Assembly: GCA_035553515.1 (NCBI GenBank)
Contig: DATNDG010000052.1
Span: 5,685-69,684 of the forward strand
Source of the DNA: DAHUYF01 sp035553515
Lineage (GTDB): Bacteria; Pseudomonadota; Alphaproteobacteria; ATCC43930; CGMCC-115725
Direction: 5' to 3'
DNA: 64,000 nucleotides
Made by a program: the position numbers and the translations under genes. The notes beneath the pieces are model-generated. The model was not told the origin of the DNA and ran no database searches. It saw only the letters and a program-made list of their open reading frames with translations. This document shows positions 8,574 through 16,962 of this stretch, piece after piece. The first letter of the stretch is position 1, and each line of letters starts with the position of its first letter.

Positions 8574-8617
8574 TTGCGAAGCGTTTGCAAATATAGCGCG
8601 CCGCCTCGCCGCGTCAA
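8574..8617 (-). promoter_or_regulatory. Promoter with overlapping operator-like dyad for the cupredoxin-FTR1 operon
   Basis: Reading the minus strand, TTGACG (8617-8612), a 16-base spacer and TATATT (8595-8590) form a strong sigma-70-type promoter. A 17-base dyad (minus strand TTGCAAACGCTTCGCAA, 8590-8574; six of seven arm positions pair) begins at the last -10 base and covers the start site, 19 bases before the ATG. This is the classic position for a repressor. The TTGC...GCAA form resembles sites of Fur-superfamily metalloregulators of alphaproteobacteria, which fits an iron-uptake operon; the regulator assignment is inference. Confidence 0.65.
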
Positions 8618-8704
8618 GGCCCGAGCAGCCGCCACGCGGTCGCGGCAGGGCCGGTGCAGGAGGCCCGGCGGCGCGGCTCCCCGAAATACGCATTTTCCCT
8701 GACC

Positions 8705-8717
8705 TAACAGGATGTTA
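8705..8717. promoter_or_regulatory. Perfect dyad TAACA-GGA-TGTTA
   Basis: This 13-base inverted repeat lies in the cupredoxin/lipoprotein divergent gap, 41 bases before the lipoprotein ATG. It stands out because the surroundings are very GC-rich. It may be an operator; no promoter hexamers were recognised with confidence beside it. Confidence 0.35.
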
Positions 8718-8757
8718 AGTTGCGGGCGACAGACCCTTCGGCAATGGTCTCCCCGGC

Positions 8758-9087
8758 ATGATGCGGCAAGGCGGCACGAGGCTTTTTGCGACCGGCGGCA
8801 GCGCCGCCCGGCTCGCGGCGGTGCTGGTCGTGCTGTTGTTGTGCGGCTGCAGCAGCATCGTCATCCCGATGGAGCCGGCAATCCCGGCGGCAGACAGCGG
8901 CCCCGATCCCGCGGTTTCGGAAAACCCGGCACAGGCCGATGCGGTTATGACCTGCGACACGATCGCCACCGAGCGTGCCGGCATCGCCGCCAGCCTCAAG
9001 GAAATGGGCGACAGTGCGGCGGCGGCGAAGTTGCGCCGGCGAGACGGCGAGCTCGCCAGCGTCGCGGCGCTGAAGCGCTGTCCCTGA
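8758..9087 (+). CDS. Small hypothetical lipoprotein
   Basis: This 109-residue protein has a basic N-terminus, a hydrophobic stretch and a lipobox-like sequence (VLLLCGC-SS), so it should be a lipid-anchored periplasmic or outer-membrane protein. The mature part is a Pro/Asp-rich linker followed by a short helical segment with two cysteines (VMTCDTIATERAGIA... and KRCP at the end) that could form a disulfide. I do not recognise the family. The ATG at 8761 is an equally good start. It is divergent from the iron-uptake operon. Confidence 0.6.
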   Translation: MMRQGGTRLFATGGSAARLAAVLVVLLLCGCSSIVIPMEPAIPAADSGPDPAVSENPAQADAVMTCDTIATERAGIAASLKEMGDSAAAAKLRRRDGELASVAALKRCP

Positions 9088-9175
9088 ACCGCGTCGGCAG
9101 CGGGAACCGCTTCAGCACTGGCGTCCGGCGCCGCTCTGCTCCATCATCGCGGGCAACGCCGCCGGAGAGCCGCAG

Positions 9176-9559
9176 ATGACCGAGACCGACGCGGTGCTCG
9201 ACGCCAATCTCGAATTCTACCGCGCCTTCACCACCCGCGATCTCGCCGCCATGGACCGCGTCTGGGCGCGCAAGGCGGAAGTCCTCTGCACCCATCCGGG
9301 CTGGATCGCGCTTTCCGGACGCAAGACGGTGATGGCGAGCTGGCACGATATTCTGAGCAATCCGGAGGCGCCGCGCGTCATGTGCCACGACGACATCGCC
9401 TACGTCTATGGCGAGGTCGCGGTCGTCCTGTGCGAGGAGGAACTCGCCGGCGGTCATCTCGCAGCCACCAATGTCTTCGTCAAGGAGGACGGCGCCTGGC
9501 GGCTCGTTCACCACCATGCAAGCCCGATCCTGATGCGCGAGATTCCGCGCGCGCATTGA
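9176..9559 (+). CDS. NTF2/SnoaL-like protein
   Basis: This 127-residue protein has the compact alpha+beta cone of the NTF2/SnoaL superfamily: N-terminal helices (VLDANLEFYRAFTTRDLAAMDRVWA), then VLCTHPGWIALSGRKTVMASWHDIL, and the strands VAVVLCEEE, HLAATNVFVKEDGAWRLVHHHASPI. Such proteins act as small-molecule isomerases or hydrolases or as binding proteins; the substrate is unknown. The similar DUF4440/SnoaL_3 group is a good family guess. It is convergent with ndk, with an inverted repeat between them. Confidence 0.75.
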   Translation: MTETDAVLDANLEFYRAFTTRDLAAMDRVWARKAEVLCTHPGWIALSGRKTVMASWHDILSNPEAPRVMCHDDIAYVYGEVAVVLCEEELAGGHLAATNVFVKEDGAWRLVHHHASPILMREIPRAH

Positions 9560-9610
9560 TGGTGCGCTGGAGCAGGCAAGAAGCATTCGGCTGCAGATTG
9601 GCCGTGCGTC

Positions 9611-9673
9611 CTTCGACAGGCTCAGGATGAGATGGATTCTTTATGGCACAAAGGATCCCGCCTCATCCTGAGC
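9611..9673. repeat. Inverted dispersed repeat between convergent genes, possible terminator
   Basis: A unit starting at 9611 is related to the tandem repeats at 1203-1246. Its core GCTCAGGATGAG (9620-9631) is matched by an exact inverted copy, CTCATCCTGAGC (9662-9673), giving a perfect 12-base-pair stem with a 30-base loop. It lies between the stops of the NTF2-like gene and ndk, where a bidirectional transcription stop would be useful. No U-run is present. Confidence 0.6.
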
Positions 9674-9707
9674 GCGAGGCCGCGATCTGGTCTGCGCTGA
9701 ACGCGGG

Positions 9708-10130
9708 CTAGGGACAGATCTCGTCGGCCGAGAAAAAGAACGCCACTTCCGTCTTGGCGTTCTCCGCCGAATCCGAGCCATGCACCGAGTTCGCCTCGAT
9801 CGATTCCGCGAAATCCTTGCGGATCGTGCCGGGCGCGGCATTGGCGGGATTGGTGGCGCCCATGATCTCGCGATTGCGCGCCACGGCGTTGTCGCCCTCG
9901 AGGATTTGCACCACCACCGGGCCCGAAGTCATGAAGGCGACAAGATCCTTGAAGAAGGGACGCTCGCGATGGATGGCGTAGAACCGCTCGGCCTGTTCGC
10001 GCGAGAGCCGCAGCCGCTTCTGCCCCACGATGCGGAGGCCGCGCTCCTCGAAGCGGGCGTTGATCTTGCCGGTCAGGTTCCGACGGGTCGCGTCGGGCTT
10101 TATGATCGACAAGGTGCGTTCGACGGCCAT
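9708..10130 (-). CDS. ndk: Nucleoside diphosphate kinase
   Basis: This 140-residue cytoplasmic enzyme moves the gamma phosphate from ATP to other nucleoside diphosphates through a phosphohistidine. The N-terminal ERTLSIIKPDA and the active-site histidine H117 in NSVHGSDS are both present, and the length is standard. The start was chosen at MAVERTL; a longer open frame upstream has no family similarity. It is the last gene of the minus-strand run pepA-holC-ndk, 89 bases after holC. Confidence 0.97.
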   Translation of the reverse strand: MAVERTLSIIKPDATRRNLTGKINARFEERGLRIVGQKRLRLSREQAERFYAIHRERPFFKDLVAFMTSGPVVVQILEGDNAVARNREIMGATNPANAAPGTIRKDFAESIEANSVHGSDSAENAKTEVAFFFSADEICP

Positions 10131-10219
10131 GCTCGTATCGACTCCTGCGAGATCCGGAATGGCGGCGGTTATAGCGGCGGCGCCGTCGCCCATCAACGCC
10201 CCGCCAGCGCCCTCGCAGC

Positions 10220-10669
10220 TCAGCCGCCGCGCCGCTCCCATCTGCCGCCCGCCTGCTCCCAGTAGACGAGCTGGTGGCCGGCGGCCTTGGCCTCCTTCCA
10301 GCGCTGGCGCGCCGCGGTCACGGCCAGCTCGTCATTCCCGTCGAAGATGTCGCAGCAGCGCGCATAGCGATCGAGCGAGGATGAGCTCGCGCCGTCGACC
10401 AGCACCAGCATGGTGGCGCCGTTGGGATTCTCGTCTTCGGCGGTGAGCCAGACCGGCTGGCGCTCCGCCTGCCCCTCGCGGGCGCTGCCATGCGGCATAA
10501 AGCTCTCGTCGCTGAAGGTCCACAGCAGGTCGTTCAGATGCTCGACCCGCTCGCTCGAGCCCGCCAGCACGACGATGCGATGCCCCGCCGCGAGGCCGCG
10601 CTCGAGGATGCTGGGCAGCGCACGCTCGAGCGGGGTGCTGAGCAGATGATAGAAGCCGATTTCGGTCAT
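10220..10669 (-). CDS. holC: DNA polymerase III chi subunit
   Basis: This 149-residue protein is the chi subunit of the clamp-loader complex, which contacts single-stranded DNA-binding protein. The family pattern is seen in the N-terminus (EIGFYHLLSTPLERALP), VVLAGSSERVEHLNDLLWTF, the conserved WLTAEDENPNGA and LVLVDGA. Its ATG overlaps the pepA stop in an ATGA arrangement, so the two genes are translationally coupled. pepA-holC linkage is common in alphaproteobacteria. Confidence 0.93.
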   Translation of the reverse strand: MTEIGFYHLLSTPLERALPSILERGLAAGHRIVVLAGSSERVEHLNDLLWTFSDESFMPHGSAREGQAERQPVWLTAEDENPNGATMLVLVDGASSSSLDRYARCCDIFDGNDELAVTAARQRWKEAKAAGHQLVYWEQAGGRWERRGG

Positions 10670-12174
10670 CCGCCCTCGTAGTGCTCGGCGACGAGGTGGT
10701 CGAGCAGGCGCACGCCGAACGCGGTCGCGCCCTTGGGGATGACGGCCGCGTCCTTCTTCGACCAGGTGGTGCCGGCGATGTCGAGATGCGCCCAGGGCAC
10801 GCCGTTGACGAAGCGCTGCAGGAATTGCGCGGCGGTGATGCTGCCGGCTTCGCGCCCGCCGCTGATGTTCTTGATGTCGGCGGCGTCGCTGTCCATCATC
10901 CGGTCGTAGCCATCGGCGAGCGGCAGGCGCCAGACCTTCTCGCCGACCGCCATGCCGGCTTCGGCGAGGCGACCGGCAAGCTCGTCATTGTTGCTGAAGA
11001 GACCGGCATGCTCGCTGCCCAACGCGATGATGATCGCGCCGGTGAGCGTCGCCAGATTGACCATGAATTTCGGCTTGAACCGGTCCTGGCAGTACCACAG
11101 CGCATCGGCGAGCACGAGCCGGCCCTCGGCATCCGTGTTCAGCACCTCGATCGTCTGGCCGGACATCGAGTGCACGATGTCGCCCGGCCGCTGCGCCGAT
11201 CCGGAGGGCATGTTTTCGACGAGGCCGATGACCCCTACCGCGTTGACCTTCGCCTTGCGGCCGGCGAGCGCGCGCATGAGGCCGATCACCACGCCGGCGC
11301 CGCCCATGTCCCATTTCATGTCCCACATGCCGTCGGCCGGCTTGATCGAGATGCCGCCGGTGTCGAAGGTGACCCCCTTGCCGATGAACGCGACGGGCTG
11401 CGCGCCGGCGCCCTTGCCGCGGCGCCCGCCCTTCCATTGCATAACGACGAGACGCGGCGGGCGCACGCTCCCCTGGCCGACGCCGAGCAGCGCGCCCATG
11501 CCGAGCCGCTTCATCTGCCGCTCGTCGAGCACCTCGACATCGACGCCGACCTTGGTGAGCTGGCGCGCCGCGGCGGCGAGCGTCTCGGGATAAATGACGT
11601 TGGCGGGCTCGGAGATGAGATCGCGGGTGAGGAAGACGCCCTCCGCCACTTCCTTCAGCGGCGCGAAGGCGCGCCGCGCGGCGCCGGCCGCATCGGTCAT
11701 GATGCTGAGCGTCTTGAGGGTCGGCTTCTGCTCCGGCTTCTCCTTGGTGCGGTAGCGATCGAAGCGGTAGGAGCGAAGCTCGGCGCCGAAGGCGAGATTG
11801 GCGGCGGCGTCTTCCGGCGCGAGCTTCATGCCGGGCACGTGGTCGAGCGCCACCGCCGCCTCGCTCTCGCCGACGCTGTTGAGCTGCGCTACGACGGTGC
11901 CGCCCAGCGCCTGGGCCGTCGCAGCATCGAGCGCCTGCGCCTTGCCGAGGCCCACCAGCAGCACGCGGCCTACCGACAGCCGGGACGGCGCGAGCACGCC
12001 CAGCACCTCGTCCTTTCGCCCGGTGAACCGGCTCGCCTCGATCGCGCGCTTCAGCGCGCCGCCCGTCTCCTTGTCCAGCGCCGCGGCCGTGGGTGTGAGC
12101 TTGCGGTCCTCAAGCACGCCCACGACGATGGTGCCGGATTTCGGCCGGCTGGGCTCGGCGAACGCGATCCTCAT
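10666..12174 (-). CDS. pepA: Leucyl aminopeptidase (M17)
   Basis: This 502-residue cytosolic aminopeptidase removes N-terminal residues using two metal ions. The metal and catalytic residues are visible: K266 and D271 in GKGVTFDTGG, D289 in MKWDMGGA, and the M17 signature NTDAEGRL at 346-353, with its catalytic Arg at the seventh position. The C-terminal catalytic domain is complete and the N-terminal domain is of usual size. The gene begins with ATG and ends overlapping the holC start by four bases. Confidence 0.97.
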   Translation of the reverse strand: MRIAFAEPSRPKSGTIVVGVLEDRKLTPTAAALDKETGGALKRAIEASRFTGRKDEVLGVLAPSRLSVGRVLLVGLGKAQALDAATAQALGGTVVAQLNSVGESEAAVALDHVPGMKLAPEDAAANLAFGAELRSYRFDRYRTKEKPEQKPTLKTLSIMTDAAGAARRAFAPLKEVAEGVFLTRDLISEPANVIYPETLAAAARQLTKVGVDVEVLDERQMKRLGMGALLGVGQGSVRPPRLVVMQWKGGRRGKGAGAQPVAFIGKGVTFDTGGISIKPADGMWDMKWDMGGAGVVIGLMRALAGRKAKVNAVGVIGLVENMPSGSAQRPGDIVHSMSGQTIEVLNTDAEGRLVLADALWYCQDRFKPKFMVNLATLTGAIIIALGSEHAGLFSNNDELAGRLAEAGMAVGEKVWRLPLADGYDRMMDSDAADIKNISGGREAGSITAAQFLQRFVNGVPWAHLDIAGTTWSKKDAAVIPKGATAFGVRLLDHLVAEHYEGG

Positions 12175-12229
12175 GATGGGCTCCCCTCAGCGATGATTTC
12201 CCCGCCGATAGACAGCGCAGCCGCGACTG

Positions 12230-14101
12230 TCAACCGGCCGGCAAGCAGAGCGTCGCGGCCGTCAGCACATGCGACCGGCGCACCCAGAGATGCTCGCGCG
12301 GATAGGACCAGACCGCGACCGGCCGCCAGCCCTGTTGCCCAGCTTCGAGGAGCGCCCCATGCCCAGGCGGAACGCCGGCGATCCCGCCGGGCGCGCAGGA
12401 GAGCAGCGCGAAGCGATAACCCGCCGCGGCAAGCGAGCTCAGAGTCTCGCCCGTCGGGTGGTCGACGATGCGGAGCTCGGCATCGAGATGGCGCGGCGGC
12501 GCGAAGCGGATGAGGCCCTCCAGCATGGCGGCGACGCTGCCGTTATCGCCGGGCAGCAGCAGCGCCAGTTTGCCGTCCTGGTCGAGCGCCCGACTGGCGG
12601 ACGCCGCCAGCCGCCAGACGCGCTGCTGCGAGGCTTCGAGATCGAAGCGCAGAAAGCCGAAGAACAGGACGGGGCTCAGCGCCGCCGCCGCCAGGCAGAC
12701 GGCCGGCGCGACACGGCGCCAGCGATCCCATTGCCAGCCGCGCTCGGCGGCGAAATCGCGCGCGAACAGCACCAGGCTCAGCATCAGCAGCGGCGCCAGA
12801 TGCGTGTTGTAGCGGAAATAGGAGTGCGCGGCCGCGCCGCCATCGGGCCCGAAATGCGCGATGTAGGTGAAGAAGACCGCACCGTTATAGAGCAGCGTCA
12901 CGCCGGCGAAGATGGCGCCGAGCCGTGCGGTGCGGTCGAGTCCGTGGCGGCGCCAGTGGCGGGCAAGCCCGGCCAGCGCGAGGAGGACGGCGAGGAAGAA
13001 ATAGGCTTTCTCCACCATGTCCGCAGCCATGCTGCGCAGGATCTCGGGAATGAGCGCGAACTGCCATTGCCGGAACGGCAGGAGCTTCAGCTCGCCGACC
13101 GCGAAATGGTCGAGCACATACCAGCGCCAGGCGCTATAGAGGATGGCTGCCGGCAACGCCGCCAGCAGCAGCAGCGCCACGGCGCGCCGGCGCGCGGGGT
13201 GCCGCTCGAGCAGCGCCACGACGAGCGAAGAGGCGACGAGCCCGGCGGCCAGCGCCACGCTGTCCTGCTTGATATTGACCAGCGCGGCCAGCGCCAGCGC
13301 CAGCGCGATGAGCGCGTCCTTCGCCGGCCGCCCGCCGGCGAGCCGCTCGAGCGCCAGCGTCGCGAACCAGCCGGCAAACGCGGTGGTGACCGCGACGGAG
13401 GGCTCGCTGTAGGCGGAGAAATGATAGCGCGGCACGAAGCCGGGATTGATCAGCGTGGCGAGCAGCAGCCCGAGCGCAGCCGCCCCCCAGGAGGGAACCG
13501 CGGCGGGCCGGTCCTCGCCGCGCGTGGCGAGCCGCGCCAGCAGCAGGGCGAGAGCGAGCTGTAGCACGATGTTGAAGCCGATCATCGCGTTGAGCGCGAG
13601 CCGGCGCGCCAGCAGCGAGACGATGTAGCCGGCGAGCTGCACGTCGTAGGGAGCGCCCGGCAGGAAGGAGTAGGCGGGAAGCCTGTTATCGGCGGGGAAA
13701 GCGCCGTGATCCCAGAGATAGGCGGCGTTCGGCAGCAGGTTCAGGAAGGTGTCGGGCAGGCTCGGCCGCGCGCTCGCCATCACCGCGAGAAGCGGCAGGC
13801 TGACGATCAGCATGCGGCCCATGGCGCGCCAATCGCCGCCGCCCAGCGCGCTCCGCGGCAGCAGCAAGCCGCCCGCACCCAGCAGCATGACGAGCACGGC
13901 CGGCACGACGAGCGATGCAGGAGTGGCGACGCCCCACAACGTCAGGACGAGGGAAGCGGCGCCCCACCCCATGACCAGCGCCGCCTCGGGCGCGGCACGG
14001 CTCGCGCCGAGCAGCCGCCCGCCGCCGATGAACAGCAGCGTCGTCACGAGCACGCCCGCCCATCCGGCAAGCTCGCCCCAGCTGGGAATCAATAGCTCCA
14101 T
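12230..14101 (-). CDS. Multi-pass membrane protein, GT-C glycosyltransferase-like
   Basis: This 623-residue protein has about twelve predicted transmembrane helices in its first ~480 residues and a soluble C-terminal part of about 130 residues. The extracytoplasmic loop after helix 3 or 4 (RPSLPDTFLNLLPNAAYLWDHG) has the place and acidic residue expected of the first loop of GT-C polyprenyl-sugar transferases. No firm family motif is visible, so the function is a guess: sugar transfer in the periplasm or polysaccharide modification. The ATG follows an alternative in-frame GTG at 14104. The neighbouring gene 39 bases upstream encodes a similar kind of protein. Confidence 0.6.
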   Translation of the reverse strand: MELLIPSWGELAGWAGVLVTTLLFIGGGRLLGASRAAPEAALVMGWGAASLVLTLWGVATPASLVVPAVLVMLLGAGGLLLPRSALGGGDWRAMGRMLIVSLPLLAVMASARPSLPDTFLNLLPNAAYLWDHGAFPADNRLPAYSFLPGAPYDVQLAGYIVSLLARRLALNAMIGFNIVLQLALALLLARLATRGEDRPAAVPSWGAAALGLLLATLINPGFVPRYHFSAYSEPSVAVTTAFAGWFATLALERLAGGRPAKDALIALALALAALVNIKQDSVALAAGLVASSLVVALLERHPARRRAVALLLLAALPAAILYSAWRWYVLDHFAVGELKLLPFRQWQFALIPEILRSMAADMVEKAYFFLAVLLALAGLARHWRRHGLDRTARLGAIFAGVTLLYNGAVFFTYIAHFGPDGGAAAHSYFRYNTHLAPLLMLSLVLFARDFAAERGWQWDRWRRVAPAVCLAAAALSPVLFFGFLRFDLEASQQRVWRLAASASRALDQDGKLALLLPGDNGSVAAMLEGLIRFAPPRHLDAELRIVDHPTGETLSSLAAAGYRFALLSCAPGGIAGVPPGHGALLEAGQQGWRPVAVWSYPREHLWVRRSHVLTAATLCLPAG

Positions 14102-14140
14102 CACTCGCCGCGAAAGGTGGGCGCCGCAGCGGGCGCCGGT

Positions 14141-15697
14141 CTATCGGGCGGGGTTGCGGTCGTCAAGCGTGCTTTTCCCGCCGGCGATGCCGAGGAGCGC
14201 AAAGCGCGGCGCCGCGAATTGCGGAACCAGCAGGGCGGTGGACGGAACCGTGAACGGGGCGCGGCTCACAAAGACGATGCGGTCGTAGCGTCTGAGCGCG
14301 GCGCGCTCCGCGGCGTCAAGCGGAGGGCCGCCGCCGAGAAAAGCCGACCACAGCCGTTCCGGCGGCAGGCGGTCGGCGAGCCACCGATATGGGGGGGCGA
14401 GCGCCACGGGCTGCTGCGTCGGAAAGGCGAAGAGCGTCGGCACGAAGGCGTCGCGCCCGGCGATGGCAAGGGTCGGGAAATGCACCAGCGGCGTCGGCTG
14501 CGAATTGAGCGCCTCGGGCGGAAAGGCGACGGCAAGGCGGCTGCCGCGCGGCAGTCGCTCGAGCTGAGGCAAGAGCCGCGCATAGACGCGGTCGCTTGCT
14601 TCCCAGCTGGCGCTCACCAGGCCGATGCGCGCCAAGTACATGAGAAGCGCCGCTCCCAGGAAGAAAGCACGCGGCTTCGGGAGAGGCGCCGCCCAGCGAC
14701 TCGATGCGATCAGCACCAGGCCGAGCATCACCGGGATGCGGTGATCGGCGCCGGAAGCGGTGGCGAGCTGGGTCGGCATGGCGAGATAGGTCAGTGCGAG
14801 GGCGGCCAGCGGGCCGGCCATGGAAGGCTCGAGCCGCAGCCAGCGCCGCCAGAAGCCGAAGAGCAGGGCGAGCAGGGCGAGCACAAAGCAGGCGACATCG
14901 AAGGGACGATGGTAATTGTCGAACAGGCTGAAAAGCAGGTCGATCTTGCGCAGCGGGTTGCCATAGGCGATCGCGCCGCCGGCGCTTCCCGGCGTCAGCA
15001 GCAGCAGGATGGCGAGCGCCGGCAAGAATGGCAGGCCGGCCACGAGCAGCTCTTTCAGCGCCGCCCCGGGCGCGCCGCGCCGGCGCCAGGCGAGGCCGGC
15101 GGCATGGCCCATGACCAGCACGCCATAGAGCCCGCAAGCCATCAGGTGCGCGAAGAACAGGACGAGCGCCATCAGGGCGCCGATGCCGATGCGCAACAGG
15201 GCGGAGGCCTGTCGGCGCGCCAGCACGATCCAGAGCGCCAGCGCGAAGAGCCCGAGGCCGAGGCCGAAGAGATAGTTGAGAAAGCCCCAGAGCAGCTCCC
15301 GGCTGTAGAGCAGCAGGAAGGCAAGGCAGGGCCAGGCCGACCAGCTGCCGAAGAGCACGCGGTGAAGCGCTGCGGTGCCGCCCGCAAGCAGCAGCAGCGT
15401 GAGCAGCACGAACAGCTTTCCCGCCCAGGCCAGCGGCATCAGCTGCGCCAAAGGCGGCACGAGAAGATCCATGGCAAGGTTGGGCAGCGGCCGCCAGGCG
15501 ATCTCGTAGTAGCGTTGAAGCCACTCGGAATGCGCCAGCGCGGCCAGCACGTGCATGCGTGCGAGATGATTGGGATAGTCGAACAGCGGCAAGGTGTCGC
15601 AGAGCAGCACCGGCAGCGCCGCCACGGCAAAGAGGCCGGCGAACACCAGCGCGAATCGGCGAAATCCGAGATGCGCCGGATCCGCAGCTTTCATCAT
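14141..15697 (-). CDS. Multi-pass membrane protein, GT-C glycosyltransferase-like
   Basis: This 518-residue protein has about ten to twelve hydrophobic helices. After the first helix a loop reads TLPLFDYPNHLARMHVLAAL; an acidic residue here is typical of GT-C enzymes that use polyprenyl-phosphate sugars. Further features are FLNYLFGLGLGLFAL, FAHLMACGLYGVLVMGHAAG and a soluble C-terminus of roughly 130 residues ending in RNPAR. The family is not firmly known. The start is one of two adjacent ATGs (15697 or 15694). It precedes the other membrane protein gene in the same operon and is divergent from lptF. A role in cell-surface glycan building is inferred from this context only. Confidence 0.6.
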   Translation of the reverse strand: MMKAADPAHLGFRRFALVFAGLFAVAALPVLLCDTLPLFDYPNHLARMHVLAALAHSEWLQRYYEIAWRPLPNLAMDLLVPPLAQLMPLAWAGKLFVLLTLLLLAGGTAALHRVLFGSWSAWPCLAFLLLYSRELLWGFLNYLFGLGLGLFALALWIVLARRQASALLRIGIGALMALVLFFAHLMACGLYGVLVMGHAAGLAWRRRGAPGAALKELLVAGLPFLPALAILLLLTPGSAGGAIAYGNPLRKIDLLFSLFDNYHRPFDVACFVLALLALLFGFWRRWLRLEPSMAGPLAALALTYLAMPTQLATASGADHRIPVMLGLVLIASSRWAAPLPKPRAFFLGAALLMYLARIGLVSASWEASDRVYARLLPQLERLPRGSRLAVAFPPEALNSQPTPLVHFPTLAIAGRDAFVPTLFAFPTQQPVALAPPYRWLADRLPPERLWSAFLGGGPPLDAAERAALRRYDRIVFVSRAPFTVPSTALLVPQFAAPRFALLGIAGGKSTLDDRNPAR

Positions 15698-15827
15698 CCT
15701 GTTCGCGCGCCCTTTCCGCCCGCCCGTCGGGCCGGCAGAGTTCCACGCCCGCCCGGCCACCGCAAGCGCATGATCGACAACGAAGTTCGTTCCATCTTCG
15801 CCCTATCCTCCGCCGCGGCGCCGCTTC

Positions 15828-15833
15828 TATAAT
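15828..15833 (+). promoter_or_regulatory. Perfect -10 box (TATAAT) immediately before lptF
   Basis: A consensus TATAAT ends eight bases before the lptF ATG, in very GC-rich surroundings where it is unlikely by chance. Transcription would begin at or next to the A of the ATG. There is no purine-rich ribosome binding site between them, so a leaderless mRNA is predicted. No good -35 hexamer is seen at the standard distance (positions 15805-15810 read ATCCTC). Confidence 0.55.
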
Positions 15834-15841
15834 CGGCCGCC

Positions 15842-16960
15842 ATGAACGGGATCACCCGTTACGTCCTGCGCCAGACCTTGGCGATCATGCTGTTCGTCGC
15901 GGTGAGCTTCACTGCGGCGGTCTGGCTCGTCCAGTCTCTCCGCCTCATCGACCTGATCGTCAACCGCGGCCTGTCGCTCGGACTCTTCCTCTATCTGGCC
16001 GTGCTGATCCTGCCGCGCTTCATCGACGTCGTGCTGCCGATCGCGGTGTTCATCGCCATCCTCTTCACCTATAACCGCCTGCTCTCGGAGAGCGAGCTCA
16101 TCGTCATGCGTGCGGCCGGCATGAGCCAGGCCGCGCTGGCCCGGCCGGGGCTGACCGCCGGCGCCCTCGCCTTCGCGCTGCTCATGTCCTTCTCGCTCTA
16201 CTTCCTGCCGGCGTCGAACCGTGCGTTCAAGGATCTGCAGTTCGAGATCCGCAATCGCTTCGCCTCGGTGCTGCTTCAGGACGGCATCTTCAACACGCTC
16301 TCCGACGACCTCACGATCTATGTCCGCGGACGCGACACCGATGGCGACCTGGTGGGGCTGCTGATCCACGACACGCGCGATCCGGATAAGCCGATCACCA
16401 TCGTTGCCGAGCGCGGCACCTTCGTCGATACCGACAACGGCCCGCGCGTGTTGATGGTGAATGGCAGCCGGCAGCAATACGACCGTGCCACCCAGAAGCT
16501 CTCGGTGCTCACCTTCGACAAATACACGCTGGATCTCGGCGCCTATCGCGACGCGCCCGGGCTGCGCGGCCGGGAACCGGACGAGCTGTTCCTGCCGGAG
16601 CTGCTGTTCGGCCACACCAGACCCGGCGATACCAGCCACATGATCGAGGCCAATCTGCGCCTCATCAACCCACTCACGGCGCTCGCCTTCTGCGCCATCC
16701 CGCTCGCCTGCCTGCTGACGGGAGAATTCAACCGGCGCGGCCAGACGCGACGCGTGCTGCTGGCGATCGGCCTCGCCTTCGCTTTCGAGACGCTCGATAT
16801 CGCCTTCAAGAACCTCGCGGGTCGGACGCTCGCCGCGGTGCCGCTGCTCTATCTCAACGTATTGCTGCCCATCGCGGGCACCGCCTGGCTGCTCTGGCGC
16901 GACGCCCGGGGCGCGGCGCCGCATGGGCTCCCCGCGGCACGACCGAGCCCGGCGGAATAG
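15842..16960 (+). CDS. lptF: LPS export ABC transporter permease LptF
   Basis: This 372-residue inner-membrane protein has the YjgP/YjgQ layout: two or three N-terminal helices, a large periplasmic beta-jellyroll region (about residues 120-270) and C-terminal helices. Motifs typical of the family include LILPRFIDVVLPIAVFIAILF, YNRLLSESELIVMRAAGMSQ and the tail GEFNRRGQTRRVLLAIGLAF. With LptG and the LptB ATPase (not here) it extracts LPS from the inner membrane. It is the first gene of the lptF-lptG-lptD-surA-pdxA-rsmA run. A -10 box lies just before its ATG. Confidence 0.96.
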   Translation: MNGITRYVLRQTLAIMLFVAVSFTAAVWLVQSLRLIDLIVNRGLSLGLFLYLAVLILPRFIDVVLPIAVFIAILFTYNRLLSESELIVMRAAGMSQAALARPGLTAGALAFALLMSFSLYFLPASNRAFKDLQFEIRNRFASVLLQDGIFNTLSDDLTIYVRGRDTDGDLVGLLIHDTRDPDKPITIVAERGTFVDTDNGPRVLMVNGSRQQYDRATQKLSVLTFDKYTLDLGAYRDAPGLRGREPDELFLPELLFGHTRPGDTSHMIEANLRLINPLTALAFCAIPLACLLTGEFNRRGQTRRVLLAIGLAFAFETLDIAFKNLAGRTLAAVPLLYLNVLLPIAGTAWLLWRDARGAAPHGLPAARPSPAE

Positions 16961-16962
16961 CG

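Noticed and set aside
10681..12513. 610-codon open frame antisense to pepA
   Set aside because: pepA is complete with its NTDAEGRL signature on the other strand.
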